From assembly GCF_024586455.1 (NCBI RefSeq), contig NC_065921.1:24797635-24861634 (forward strand): a stretch of 64,000 bases of DNA, read 5' to 3'. The position numbers were made by a program, and so were the translations under genes. The first letter of the stretch is position 1; each line of letters opens with the position of its first letter. This document shows positions 12,535-24,428 of the stretch, piece after piece. The notes below the pieces were generated by a model. It was not told the DNA's origin and searched no databases. It saw nothing but the letters and a program-made list of their open reading frames with translations. The DNA comes from Bactrocera neohumeralis (taxonomy: Eukaryota; Arthropoda; Insecta; Diptera; Tephritidae).

Positions 12535-12945
12535 TCGTTGGCCTTCAGTAACCTCATAGAATTTCGGTTTTCTCGGTTTCGTCTCATTTTTGAAGCTAGA
12601 CTGTACAACAGTATTGACATCATATTCTTTAACTCACGTCTCGTTAGAAGTAATGATACGTTTGTTGAATATAAAATCCTCAGCTGCGTTGCTAAGCATC
12701 AATTTTCCGACCTCTACTCGACGTCGTTAAACGATCCACAGAAGATATTGAGATTATCTGCTATCGCTCTGATGCCGGCCTGAGTGTTTTCAAGTCCTCT
12801 TACTTCAATCTTTTCGAGGTTATCGCTATTAATAGAAGTGTATGGACGACTCACATGAACTTCACGACCTTAACCGAATGCTTGTGCTGCTGATAAAGTA
12901 GACTAACCAAAACACTTCGATCAACGATTCCATAACCGTAAGTAC
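12535..12945 (-). mobile_element. Decayed mariner transposase (middle portion)
   Basis: Minus-strand conceptual translation in several frames gives S-R-P-Y-T-S-I-N-S-D-N-L-E-K-I-E, then G-I-R-A-I-A-D-N-L-N-I (the second helix-turn-helix of mariner). Further on it gives F-N-K-R-I-I-T-S-N-E-T, stop, K-E-Y-D-V-N-T, where family members have I-I-T-G-D-E-T-W and Y-D-V-E-T. The first catalytic Asp is therefore Asn, and the following Trp is a stop (12,634-12,636). Frameshifts and stops are frequent. The 81-codon plus-strand frame at 12,538-12,783 is simply antisense to this relic. Confidence 0.65.
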
Positions 12946-12974
12946 GGAGCTAGGAAAAACATTTTTGTGCAGAT

Positions 12975-13157
12975 CTACCACCGAGAGCCCTTAGCAAATA
13001 CACATACGGGTCAAAAATGAGTGATGGAGTGAGCGCCGGTATATATTGCGCGGAACTAGATATCAGGCAACCCTTCAAGCTGTTGAAATACTGCAGTATC
13101 TTCCACGCAGAAGTATTTGTAATCAGAGCAGGAAGTGATATAATAAAATTAGCATGA
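12975..13157 (+). mobile_element. LINE RNase H domain fragment
   Basis: One frame, open until a stop at 13,155-13,157, reads K-Y-T-Y-G-S-K-M-S-D-G-V-S-A-G-I-Y-C, then a run ending C-S-I-F-H-A-E-V-F-V-I-R-A. This matches the RNase H domain of I/jockey-type LINEs, which normally begins Y-T-D-G-S-K-M and carries the catalytic Glu in Q-A-E-V-F-A-I. The first catalytic Asp is changed to Tyr (codon 13,005-13,007), so the domain would be inactive. Only about 60 residues remain. It lies directly beside, and on the opposite strand to, the mariner relic. Confidence 0.7.
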
Positions 13158-14260
13158 GAGAGACGCTTTTTCCATCAATTTTAACTCCATAAATAAAGAA
13201 TTATAGAATAATAAAACCGAAAAATTAATTAATATGAAATAAAGCCAACGAAAACTTGAACTAACCAATAATTCAATGAGTGCAGTTGAACTTTATTAAA
13301 TTTGCAATGGCGTATAATTGAGCATAAAACTCAAAACAACCCAATTAAGAGAATTGAAATAAAGAAAAGTGCATACAAATACACATAAATAAATTCTGAC
13401 ATACATTTAAATATAGATTTTTTGTAAGAATATAGCACTTTCTGCTGAACCTAGCCGTTTTTCGTAACAACGACAGTGCGTAATAAAGTGTTTGTATGTG
13501 AGTAAATATGAGCCAAGAAAAGTAACTAAGTACAACATACGAACAAATATATATATATATATACATTCAGTGTATGACTCTACTCCAGTGTTCGACACCA
13601 CTCCCCTGAGAGTCAACATAAAATATAAATTAAGCTGCTTCCTAAGTGAGCAGTGAGCAGCGAGCGGCAGACAAGCAAACCGGCGAAGAGCAGCAGCAGA
13701 GCTCAAGTCCAGAGAAAAAGGGAGCAGCCCAAGCGCACAAAGCATGGCATAGACAAGTAACAAGAAACAAGTAAAATAATAAACATCGGAAGCAATGAAA
13801 ATCCCTTTAGGCTACTTACGCAATAATTTAAGTAACAGAAAGTATGTACGATCCGCCCTTTGGCTCGGCTATGAATGGCAAGAATGTAGAAAAGTTTTCG
13901 ACTTGCAGTCTTCGGTGTTTCTTTTTCACTTTGCTGGAAATTTTTGAGTAGAGATTTTGTGCTCTTATGTTGTAAACAATCTTGACAAATTATGAAGAAA
14001 TTAAAAAGTAATTGAGTAGAATATTTATGTGTGAGTAGCGTAACCGGTAAGCTACCGGTTATGAAGAGGATTTATGAATTTGAGATGAATTTCATTTTAC
14101 TTAAAGTGCATTTCGAAATTTTAAATGAAATGAGAGCTATTTTGGCTTAACTAACGGTAAATATTTAATTTGCAGAGCTTTTGATATATGCTTACTGTTT
14201 GAAGAACCAGATGATTTTTTTAAAGATTACTAGTAAACTTTCACACACAAAAACATTGCA
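13158..14260. other. Non-coding unique DNA
   Basis: It holds an (AT)n microsatellite at about 13,545-13,563 and a purine-rich, somewhat GC-richer stretch at 13,650-13,745. Two overlapping minus-strand frames (13,345-13,763) have no recognisable domain and partly code the microsatellite. No gene is supported. Confidence 0.45.
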
Positions 14261-17200
14261 TTTAAATATTTCAAAATGGTAAGCTTTCATATGAAAAGCT
14301 CTCGTAAAATAAGTAATAATAAATAAATATTTAAATGGCCGTTCAAAACTTTAAATAATGGAAAAAGAAGACCTGTCTTATGTGCTTTCATTAAAAAAGT
14401 ACAATTTTCAAAAGCTTTGTATATAAATAAGTGGAAAGCTTTCACATGAAAAACTTTTGGAATATTTAAAAGCTCTCGTGAAATAATTGTATACAAATAT
14501 ATATAATAAATATTAAATAAAAGAAAAAGGATTCCTGTCCGATGTGCTTTCATATAAAAGCGCAACTTTCATTAAAGCTTTAACTCAGTCTTAAAAAATC
14601 TGCTAAAGAAATTTTGTAACGTATAGAAAATAAACTTTCGTTAAGAGATCTTTCACAAACTAATTATAATGCTTCGCTTTAAGCGTTTAAATGATTTGAA
14701 ACCATTGGAAACGTATGTATGCTTTTAAAGCTTATTTGTGAAACTATAAAATAATTTTTCTATGAAGTACCTGTCTTCTGACTTTTAATAAAATAAAAAT
14801 TTCGAAAATAGCGCTTGTTATATTTTATATGAAAGCTTAAGTCTTAGAAGCTTTCGCACAAGAAATACAAATTTGTAAGTGAGCTTTAAAATTTGAAAGC
14901 TTTTTATGAAGAAAGAAAATTTGTAGGCAAAAAAGTTTTAAATCATCCTCTATTCATATATTAAATATTAAAGTAGCTTTTGGATGAGGTTTCGCTAATC
15001 AGTGTTACAATCACAAGAACAAGCAATAACTTGTAATAAGATATAAAAAAAGCTCTGCGTTTCTATTAAAAATTGTAATAACTAACAACTAGATGACAAA
15101 GCTTTCGCTTTGGAAATGAATTTGAAAGTGGTTTACAGTTTAAAATTCTTAATAAATGAAAGTGATTTTATACACGCAATTTTTTTAATCACCTTCTATT
15201 AAAATATGGATACTAAAGTATATTTTATGCGAGCTTTCACAAATGAGTGCAATATTCACAAAATCAAGCATCATTTTATATACAACAATTAAAAACTCTG
15301 CTTTTCTACTAAATAAAGCAAACACCTAGATGAAAGCTCTAGGTGTAAAAGCTTTCACTTTGGAAAAGAGTTGTAAGTTAGGTTTAAAATTTGAAAGCTT
15401 TTTATGAAATAATCAATTTTAAACGCAATAATGCAAATTTTAAATGAACTTCTGTTCATATCTAAATACTAAAACAGCTTTTTTGTGAGCTTTTACTTAT
15501 GAGTAAGCCAGCAAGGATCATTTTATAAGCATGATTAAAAAATCTTTGTATATCTATTAGAAATTCCATAAATTAAGAACTAGATGAAAGCTTTACACTC
15601 AAAAGCTTTCATCTGGTGGAAATGAAAATTTTGCGTTTAAATGCTTTGCTACCTAAAAACAATAACAAAAAATTTATTAATAGCGCATTTCACTTGAAAA
15701 AATTTATGAAAGCTCTTCTATATCTGGTTACTGAAAGCCTAGTTTAAATCACAAAGCTGTAGATTTAAAAGCTTTCTCTCGGGTAATGAAAATTTTCGTT
15801 TTAATCGTCTACTAACATAAAAATACCAATCTTACTGAAAAAAAAATATATGAAAGCTCTTTTTGATTCGATTACTGACAGCTTAGTTTAAACCACAAAG
15901 TGACGTAATATCATCATTATTTCAGCATGACGCTCATGCAACAAAGCACTTGAAAACTAAATCATCTAATATTCCTCATTCTTTCGTACTTAAAATGTTC
16001 GCAATAAATGAAATTTACTTTATAAACTCACAAAATGTAAAATGCAAATTAAAATGTTATTTTCACTCTCTCTCTCCTCTTCCGCATTCAGGTCACAATT
16101 ACATTAGAAGTGTTACACAATTTAAATATGCTATCAAAATGTTGACCTTTTAATTATGCGCTCTTTCTGGCACATTCGTCTGTACTTATTTTTAATACGA
16201 CTACATTTTCCGCCCATTCAATTAACAGTAAACTGGCTTTGAGTGGTTTAAAAATAGTTAATATTCACAGTGGTAATTGTTATTGTGCACACTTAATGAG
16301 ATTTTGGTGTAATGCAATGAACAAAGCTTTTTACGGTGCAGTAAACAGCAAATGCCATTAAGTTTTGTTTATTTGTTCTACCGCAATGGTAAAAATAAGT
16401 AGCCGAGGAGCTTTCACATTGCAATAAAATTGTTTTAAGTTCTTGGTCAGCGGTTCTGGACGCGTGCAGCTTTAATGCATGCATTTGCCATATACTCACC
16501 TATGCGCACACAAACTCACATACATGAAAGCACTAAATTAATTATACTCACATGAGCCTGGGTGAGTGAGTGAGTGAGTGGCAGCTGCTGGTCGTAATTA
16601 AGTTCATTTTACTAATTTCATTTCATAATTCAATTAGTCGGTATTTAATTGTGGTAATTAGTGAGGTGGGTAAGCATTAGTCGTTGGGAATTATTTCGTG
16701 CGAATGTGTGAGCTTTAATGGTATTTTAAGTGTTGAGCTTATTTGTGTTCATAGATGTAATATTACCATGTAAAGAGAGGCATTTTACTTATACTTCGTG
16801 ACCTTTGCATACCTTCACTGTCCAGTTATTTAAAACTTTTCTTGTTCGAAATTTGCATATTAGATTTATAATACTATGAGAGTGGCATTAAGCTCTTAGG
16901 AGGGTGTCTAGCATGAAGCATACTCAACTCTGAACAATGCTTTTCACAAATTTTCCAAAATAATTATGAAAGCGAAAAGCTACAAATTGAGAAGTGAAAA
17001 TAATTAACAAATCAAATTTTTGAAAAGCTCTATGAAGGCTTAGGAAGTAGTAAAAAATACTCAACTAGAAAAGTATTAAAATTGAATTGTTAATAACAAT
17101 GCGAGTAACAATAAATAAATCAAAGAGCAATAATAAAATCAAAACTTTTGAAAGTATGATAAAAGCTTTATTTTTGTTTAGAGCATCTAATACAAAGCAC

Positions 17201-18880
17201 ATTGATCTAAATATTAGTTTTTCTACAAATATTTCACTAAAAATATTGCGCTTAGTATTAAAGTAAGACATGAAAAATACCAACACATCAAAAAGTTCTA
17301 TAAAAGCTTTACAGTTAAAAACATATTCATCCAAAAATGTACAAAAATATAGACACTAAATTAGGTATGAATAAAAATAATATGAAATAAATGAGAAATA
17401 AACTGTAGTCATATGAAAGCTTTGAAAAGTATAATGAAAGCTTCCTTTTTGCTTAGAGCGTCTAATAGAAAGCGCATTCATCTCAGTGTAGTTTCTTCCA
17501 TAAACTTTAAACCGATAATTATGCACTTACTTTGAAATTAGGAATTGAAAACAATTAACACCTACAATTTTTAAAAGCTTTATAAAAGCCTAAATCTACG
17601 GTCTGATCAAAAAAAAGGACGCAAATATAGATATTCAATTAGGTATAAATAAAAATAAATACAAAATAAACAATAATCATATCAAAGCTTTTTATAGCAT
17701 GATGAAAGCTCTATTTTTTCAAGCTTTCGGTTGAAGGACGCGAATTTCATAGCAGTACTTGAAAATTGAAAAATAATCAACGATCACATCAAAGCTTTTC
17801 AAAATATGATGAAAGCTCTATTTCAAGCTTTCGGTTGAAATACTAGAATTTCGTAGGAGTACCCGAAAATTGTCGATTTGAAATTGAACTTTTGATAAAT
17901 GAAAGCTATATGTACATAAATGTTTAAAAGCTTTCATAATGAAAGCCCAAAGAATGTGTAATTGACCACATCTCCTTCTCTGCATTTGGATTTTCATACC
18001 ACAAAGGCTTTTTGGTAAAAATATGATGGGTTGAGAATATTTTCAGCGGCTTTCAAAAGCTATATCTGCATAAATATTTAAAAGCTTTTATACACGGGCT
18101 GAGAATATTCCGAAAAGCTTTCAAAGCTCCAAAATACTGATCGTATTGGCTTATCAAAAAACTGAATTAGAGTTCATAAAAATTCACATAACGAAGTTAA
18201 CTAAAACTTTCAGATATACTATAAATCGGCCGTTGCAAAAGTCCCTCCAAACTTGAAATTTTTAAAGCTCTTAAAATTTTTATTAAGGAAATGCAAACTT
18301 TTTATACTGTTCCCGAAAGGCATGAAAGCTTTATAACATCTGCAGTTTTGGAAGTTACAGAATTCGTTTCGAATCTGGAATTTTCAAAGCTTTGCAAGCA
18401 TCATGTTATTATTTCAAAAAGTTATAGTTATAAAAGCTCAAAAATACTAAAAATTGTGCTACGGAAGTATCGTTAACTTGAATGAAGTTGATTAGAAAAT
18501 TAATGCAAAATAATTTAAAACAAAACTCTAATACTCTGTAGCAACTGGTTGCAAGAGTATAAATCTGAAAGCTTCCACAAACCAACAAAAAGCTCTGAAT
18601 TTTTCATTAATAATTTTTAACATACCTTACAACAACAAAATTACCATAACAATCCCAAAAGTGCATAAAATCTTTAAAAGCTCTTCTGTTGCCGGCTTCG
18701 GCAAGTTCTGAATATTCGAAAAAAATTGTGATTATGAAAAAAAAAACGAAATTCTATATGAAAAATAAGGTGTAAAAAGCTGCGGTTTAATAAAAAACTC
18801 TTAAAAGATTGCAAAAAATCTTCACTCGGCATAGGAAAAGCTCTAACTATATTCGTAGGCATAATATTTTTAACTACGTA
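14261..18880. repeat. AAAGCTTT-rich degenerate satellite domain
   Basis: The octamer AAAGCTTT and its extensions (GAAAGCTTTC, AAAAGCTTTCAT, GAAAGCTCT) recur dozens of times, in both orientations because the core is palindromic. Longer neighbours recur too: CCTGTC(T/C)(T/G)ATGTGCTTTCAT at ~14,372 and ~14,535; CACTTTGG-type and TGAAAGCTTTTTATGAA flanks; GATGAAAGCTCTATTT near 17,701 and 17,808; and a matched TTAGAGC(A/G)TCTAATA block after AAGCTT at 17,161 and 17,437. Density falls after 18.9 kb but scattered copies continue to about 21.5 kb. No coding content is visible. Confidence 0.65.
14848..15850. repeat. ~251-bp tandem repeat inside the AAAGCTTT domain
   Basis: An AAGCTTTC(G/A)C landmark starts at 14,848, 15,099, 15,349 and 15,603, giving spacings of 251, 250 and 254 bp. 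A preceding CTAGATGA(A/C)A block is shared by the last three. A following AAATTTGAAAGCTTTTTATGAA block is shared by the first and third. A fifth, shortened copy is at 15,769. Units have diverged strongly by substitution and small indels. Confidence 0.6.
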
Positions 18881-19740
18881 TCAATATGGCATCCGCTGGC
18901 AAAGAGAACGTTTTTTGATAGAAACAAAAATTAGAAAATATCAATATTACGTATATGAAAACTATATAACAAAAGCAACAAATCTATTTTACAGTTTTAT
19001 TTCGTTTGCTTTGCCCTCAAAAACATTCAATTATTACTTATACAAATTGACCACATACCAAATTGCCTGAGGTTTGCTTAAAATAAACACGACACATATA
19101 CACACACGCACAAAAGCTAAACATTTAAATTTCGGCAAACTCATTTGCATATGACAAGCACACTGCTGCAGCAAAGCGCCACCACAAACATAAATGTATG
19201 CATGCATATATAATATTAATCGATACATTAGCACTCATCTGCCCCGAAATGTGCAAATTTGATTTATAGTTGAATATTTCAATGAATGGGCGCCTCTGGC
19301 TTAAGCCAACATAACATTAGCCACATACTTGTGTGTATGTATGTGTGTGTGCGTGTGTGTGTGTGGGCTTACGCATACATGGCTAATTACATGCATGCAC
19401 TTAACAATCATTAATAATCGATTATTTCAAGCTCAAGCCCGATTGCACCGAAGTGACAGCAGAAGCGACCAACTATACATACATACGTATGTATATATCT
19501 ACTTGCACGAATGTATTATGTATATTGTGAATATGTATGAACTCGTTTAATATGTAAAAGTACACATGTATCCCTGGGTTGCATGGGACGCAGTGTAACT
19601 TCAATTAGAAGTTACGAAATTATTCAACTGACGCTACACCCTATATTATAAGCAATAATATAGAAAGATACTTATGGCAGCTGTATGTTAAAGTATATGA
19701 TGCTATGAAAGATTAACTGTAGCTGCCTTCAAAAACACTT
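18881..19740. other. Non-coding, TG microsatellite
   Basis: It holds a compound TG/TATG microsatellite at 19,331-19,366 and short TACATACGTATGTATAT-type runs near 19,475-19,500. The short frames across it are products of these runs. No gene is supported. Confidence 0.45.
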
Positions 19741-20335
19741 CGATATAAGGACTTGAGTTTGATCGCCCATTTTGTATGGCAGCTATATGCTATAGTCAAC
19801 CGATCTGAACAATTTCTTCGGAGATTACATTGTTGCCTTAGAAAATAATCTGCACCAAATTTCGTGAATTTATTTTGTCAAATGCAAAAGTTTTCCATAC
19901 AAGCTCTTGATTCCAATCGTTCGGTTTGTATGGCAGCTATATGCTATAGTCAACCGATCTGAACAATTTCTTCGGAGATTACATTGTTGCCTTTGAAAAT
20001 AATCTATACCAATTTCGTGAATATATCTTGTCAAATGCAAAAGTTTTCCATACAAGAACTTGATTCCAATCGTTCGGTTTGTATGGCAGCTATATGCTAT
20101 AGTCAACCGATCTGAACAATTTCTTCGGAGATTACATTGTTGCCTTAGAAAATAATCTGCACCAAATTTCGTGAATATATCTTGTCAAATGCAAAAGTTT
20201 TCCATACAAGCTTGATTCCGATCGTTCAGTTTATAGGGCAGCTATATGTTATAATGGTCCGATATCGGCAGTTCCGACAAATGAGCTGCTTCTTGAAGAG
20301 AAAATGACGTTTGTAAAATTTCAAAACGATATCTT
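19741..20335. repeat. 154-bp satellite array, copy 1 (about four units)
   Basis: The landmark TATGGCAGCTATATGCTATA starts at 19,775, 19,929 and 20,082, with a diverged copy near 20,232 (spacings 154, 153, 150 bp). Each unit continues with CCGATCTGAACAATTTCTTC, an AATAATCT(G/A)(C/T)ACCAAATTTCGTG stretch and a TCTTGTCAAATGCAAAAG stretch. This family is common in dipteran assemblies, as I recall. A 78-codon minus-strand frame at 19,870-20,106 is only the repeat read twice. Confidence 0.85.
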
Positions 20336-20337
20336 AA

Positions 20338-20402
20338 AAACTGAGGGACTAGTTCGTATATATACAGACAGACGGACAGACAGACAGACATACAGATAGA
20401 CA
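20338..20402. repeat. CAGA/CGGA tetranucleotide tract
   Basis: A degenerate (CAGA)n run with CGGA variants sits directly at the right end of the 154-bp array. The same order (satellite unit, then an ACAGACGGACAGA tract) is what I recall for the end of this dispersed family in other flies, so the tract is probably part of the element. Confidence 0.6.
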
Positions 20403-20416
20403 AACGGACATGGCTT

Positions 20417-20534
20417 GTGACGGAATTCAAAACGAATTAGTATTACAAGAAGTTTGAAATAAATTTCACACTTAAGAGCTTTCACTGGACTTTTTTGAGC
20501 TTCATAAAACTTTCCTGAACTTTCACGGTAAATG
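20417..20534. repeat. Dispersed repeat: 28-bp box plus foldback arm
   Basis: Positions 20,417-20,444 match 24,177-24,204 in inverted orientation at 27 of 28 bases. Positions 20,455-20,534 match the right arm of the foldback at 23,975-24,067. Two pieces of the same non-coding family therefore occur 3.5 kb apart, with their relative order changed. Confidence 0.7.
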
Positions 20535-23500
20535 TTACTAATGTACTGATTTTCAGTTTTCACTTCATATTTCCCGAACATTTTTTACCTTGTTGTCTCT
20601 TATACTGGAGCTTTCGATTAAAACGTTTTCACAAGTTAAATTGAAGATAGATGGTTTTTGAGCTGGGAATGATATCCAATATAGTTTTTTAACTACCATA
20701 TAAAGAATATAAGAAGTTGCTGAGCAAACTGATTATATTCTACATACTTTACTTGCTCTTTAACCATAGTTTAATACTCGTGAAATAAAGAAAGTGAATA
20801 TAATATATCGTGTAAAGCGCTAATCTTTGCCTACTGTCTTTTGGCATATTTTAACTTTCAAGAGCTTAATTACGAACTGCTACAGCTATAATTTATAATG
20901 AAATAATTTTTGCTTGTTATAACCAAAATCTTTAAGATACTCGGCTATTTTATTTCGTCTCAGACAGTTTTGGTTCGCTCGATATACTGTTTTCTTACAT
21001 AGCATGTTAATATACTTGCTAATTGTAAACGTACTTTCCATTTTCAAAGCACTTAATGCCGAGCTTTCATATTTTCTTGAAGAAACTTTCATTCCTTGAG
21101 CTTTAGGAGCTTTATCATGGAAGCAAACAGCCTGCTCCAAAACTAAATTTTAAAATAGAGATTCATAACATAACGCTGTCACATTTTATGATTGTCTGAC
21201 TTTCATATTCGGAATTCGCAAAAGCTTTCAGACGGTTCGAACATTTACAAGGCGCTATATAACAAATTTTGAAAATTGAGATATGTATATAACTAGTTTT
21301 GGCATATTTTATGATTGTCTAACTGTAGCTCTTTGAAGCTAGTGAAAGTTTTAAAACAGTTCGAATGTTTAAAAGGCGAATTTCTGAGCTTTTAATATTT
21401 AAAAAGTGCAGTAAATTATCTATCCCTGTAAATAGTGCCTACTAAGGGAAATTTGTGACCGAATAGTCTATTTGAGTGAAATAAAGTCTATACCGTCGAT
21501 AAAATAAAAGCTGTGGAAAGCTTCAGACAACGTTTTTCAAACTAAAAAGCGGCAACAAACTGAGATTTCTTATAGTTCTAAGTAAAAGGTGCCTTATTAG
21601 ACAGAAAACTGGAACTCTCAGTATGCTCAGAGCCGCAGAAGTCAAAAAAAGTGCTCATAAGCTTAGCTAGAAATTATATACTGGCTGTCGAGCTTTTTTT
21701 ATTGATATGCATTATATAGTAGTATGAAAGCCTTTTTCATTAATATACATTATATACTCATATTAATTTTTTTTATTAATACAAAATTTTTGGAGGCAAA
21801 ATTTCCAGTGCTTTCATACCAAATACGCTTTCTCCACCATTCTTCCATATTCAGCAGCTTCCTACAGTTGCGGAAATACATTCGTTGACGATCGCATTTT
21901 GCACTTAAACACTCCAGCAGCTAGGAGTGGACACATGAACACATATTTCCGATACAAATGCATGTGAATTGTATCTCTGACTGCAAATATATGTATATTT
22001 CTATGTATGTGTGTGTAGGTGTGCATTTGTCAGCGCCACTTTTAACCATAAAACCGCTGCCATTGCATGCTGACCCAACTAATGGCTGCAAATCTAGCAA
22101 ATTGCTGCAAAATTCGTCGCTGTTGCTCTATTTTTACGCACACACAAACAAGCACAGAAAGAAATACACACATATTTACACATATGAAAATAGAGCAGCG
22201 TAATCGCCGCATATTTATTTCTCTTTACTCTACCTTTTTTTGTTTAACTGCAAGTGGTGCTCTAACAAAAAACTAACGGTTTTTTACTTCCACTTCTTTT
22301 TTTTTTGGAAATGAAAATGCAAATGTGAGCAAACCCAAAAACAATTAATTCAGCGCTTGGAAATTTTTCAGTTGAAGCATTGCCATTTGCCTGCATATTT
22401 GCTAGAAATCGTTAGCAGAGGGCGCGGTGCATGTTGACGTTGCGGATGAGCGCGATTATTTGCCAAATTCGTCGAAAAGCATTTAATCCACTCACATGAG
22501 CTTAACAAATATTTTCACTAAATATTTGAACGGACAATACTTGTAAATATAAATATAAATACCGGCTGCTGAAGTAAATAAAAAAGGCCAAAAGCCGTTA
22601 TGCAATTTCATTTCCATACCAATTTGCAGTGCGCTGAGTACGTGGCAAATGTCAGCGTAGAATTTATGTAAGCTTTTAGTAAATTTAGTTGTGCAAGTAA
22701 ATTTGTGTGCTCATCACACACACACATATGCAAATGCGAAAAATATAAAAATGTTTCGTGAAAAAATGGAGCTTTACACACAAAATATTTGTTCAAAAGC
22801 AATTTTTTACCGTTATTTTGCACACACAAGTTATTTAAATGGCGCTAACCGTTATGTTAACGGTTACAGTTCACCGCTACAAATTGCTATTTAGGTAAAT
22901 AAATATTTCACGCTGCCACCGTGGCGTGCAAATGTAAAAGGCAGATTAGATTAGCAAATTCTATTAGCGAAAGCAATTCGGAATTTATGCGTGTAGCATA
23001 TGGAAACATCACACACACTCACACACACATATGAGCTTCGGTGTCAACGCATAAAATCGACACTTCGCGCGTCTCCGGTGGCTTAACTACACTCAGCGGC
23101 AGTTTTAAACGCTGCCACGCGCATTATCATGCAAAATTTCATTGCAATTTAATTCACTTTGGACGCGCAAAAATATGTACATAAATAAATAAAATATAAA
23201 AATAGAATCGAAATTTCTGAAAATTCTACTCGTGCAGCTGTGACACGTGCCGCGACTGCGTAAAGTGCCTGTGAATATTAATGAAATGTATATAAAGAAA
23301 ATTTATAGTAGAAATATGAGAATAAAGTGATGTACTACAAGTTTGTATACACTTAACGGACTAACACAGTTCCCTCAGCAAATCGTTGTAAAAAAATAAA
23401 AAAAAATTTCCCACCTAAAATTTACATCAATACGAGTAAGAACACGTATAAAAATTGATACAAAAATACAGTTATTGAGCTATCAACAACGTGAAGCATA

Positions 23501-23776
23501 ATTTTAAGAGCCGAAAATTTATCGCTAACAATTTTTCAACCTTGCTTAGTTTCCGATATACCGGGTTTTCCAATAGGGATGATATGAATTCGAAGTGTCG
23601 TTTCGGCCATTGTATTCAGTAATGTTTACAATTTCGTCAAGAACAACGTTTACAAAATAATTTGCTTTAATATCAAAATAATCGAAAGTTTAACCGTAAG
23701 CTTACGCGTAAACGCCACGAAGGTCAAATATTTTCGGGAAATATTAAGTGAAAACTGTAAATCTGTAAATTATTAA
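20535..23776. other. Non-coding, mostly unique DNA
   Basis: Thin scatter of AAAGCTTT words to about 21.5 kb, then unique DNA with short CACACA runs near 22,714 and 23,012. Frames at 20,886-21,140, 21,958-22,276 and 22,608-22,894 overlap in conflicting frames without domains. Near 23,600-23,700 the plus strand gives F-R-Q-E-Q-R-L-Q and Y-Q-N-N-R in broken frames. This resembles the N-terminus of the transposase at 24,225 but is too short to call separately. Confidence 0.4.
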
Positions 23777-24067
23777 CATTTCCCGTGAAAGCTCAGGAAA
23801 GTTTAATGAAAGCTTAAAAAAGTTCAGTGAAAGCTTTAAGGTATGAAATTTATTTTAAAATTCTTTTTACGTTTTTGACGGGAATATTTAATGAAAGCTC
23901 AGGAAAGTTTTATGAAAGCTTTAAGGTATGAAATTTATTTTAAAATTCTTTTTATCTTTTTGACGGGAAATTATAAAAAGAAATTTTAAAATAAATTTCA
24001 TACTTTAGAGCTTTCACTGAACATTTTTGAGCTTTCATAAAACTTTCCTGAACTTTCACGGGAAATG
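23777..24067. repeat. Foldback (inverted repeat) with ~93-bp arms
   Basis: The left arm (23,777-23,869) and right arm (23,975-24,067) are reverse complements with roughly eight mismatches. Both begin or end at CATTTCCCGTGAAAG. Between them lies a partial direct copy of the left arm (about 23,880-23,970). No coding sequence is present. The structure resembles a MITE or foldback element. A single arm also occurs at 20,455-20,534. Confidence 0.75.
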
Positions 24068-24176
24068 TTTTCCGTCGAAAAGGTAAAAAGATATTTTAAA
24101 CTAATAATAAACCAATAATATGTAAACGAAGCATTAATTGATAAAATCTAATATTATCCGCAAGTAATTGTTTCAG

Positions 24177-24204
24177 AATACTAATTCGGTTTGAATTCCG
24201 TCAC
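24177..24204. repeat. Inverted copy of the 28-bp box at 20,417
   Basis: Reverse complement of 20,417-20,444 with one mismatch. It lies 110 bp outside the right arm of the foldback. Confidence 0.7.
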
Positions 24205-24224
24205 TTGAGAATACGTATATCAGG

Positions 24225-24428
24225 ATGTTTTTAGTGAAGCCAGGAAGTATATCTTCCCGTTTAAAAATTACTAAATTTTATTATCAAAATAGCCGTTCTC
24301 CAATTACAACTTTTCGTGCGTTTTTACCATTTTATGGTAACAATCTTCTACCTCTTCTCGCTATTCATCTAATTGTTGAAAACTTCGAGGGTACATTTTC
24401 TTTACATACTGTTCAAGTGACTGTGTGA
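24225..24428 (+). mobile_element. Tc3/IS630-like transposase N-terminal fragment
   Basis: A 67-codon open frame contains L-K-I-T-K-F-Y-Y-Q-N-S-R-S, T-T-F-R-A-F-L-P-F-Y-G and I-V-E-N-F-E-G-T-F-S. These match the N-terminal helix-turn-helix (DUF4817-type) of a widespread insect Tc1/mariner-superfamily transposase. Its core is also seen as fragments at 42.4, 46.2 and 48.5 kb. Only about 60 residues survive and no catalytic part follows. Its 3' end overlaps the last 68 bp of the mariner relic on the other strand, so the exact junction lies in 24,361-24,428. Confidence 0.55.

Noticed and set aside
12538..12783. 81-codon plus-strand frame
   Set aside because: It is antisense to a decayed mariner transposase.
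19870..20106. 78-codon minus-strand frame with an internal repeat
   Set aside because: It is the 154-bp satellite read through one and a half times.
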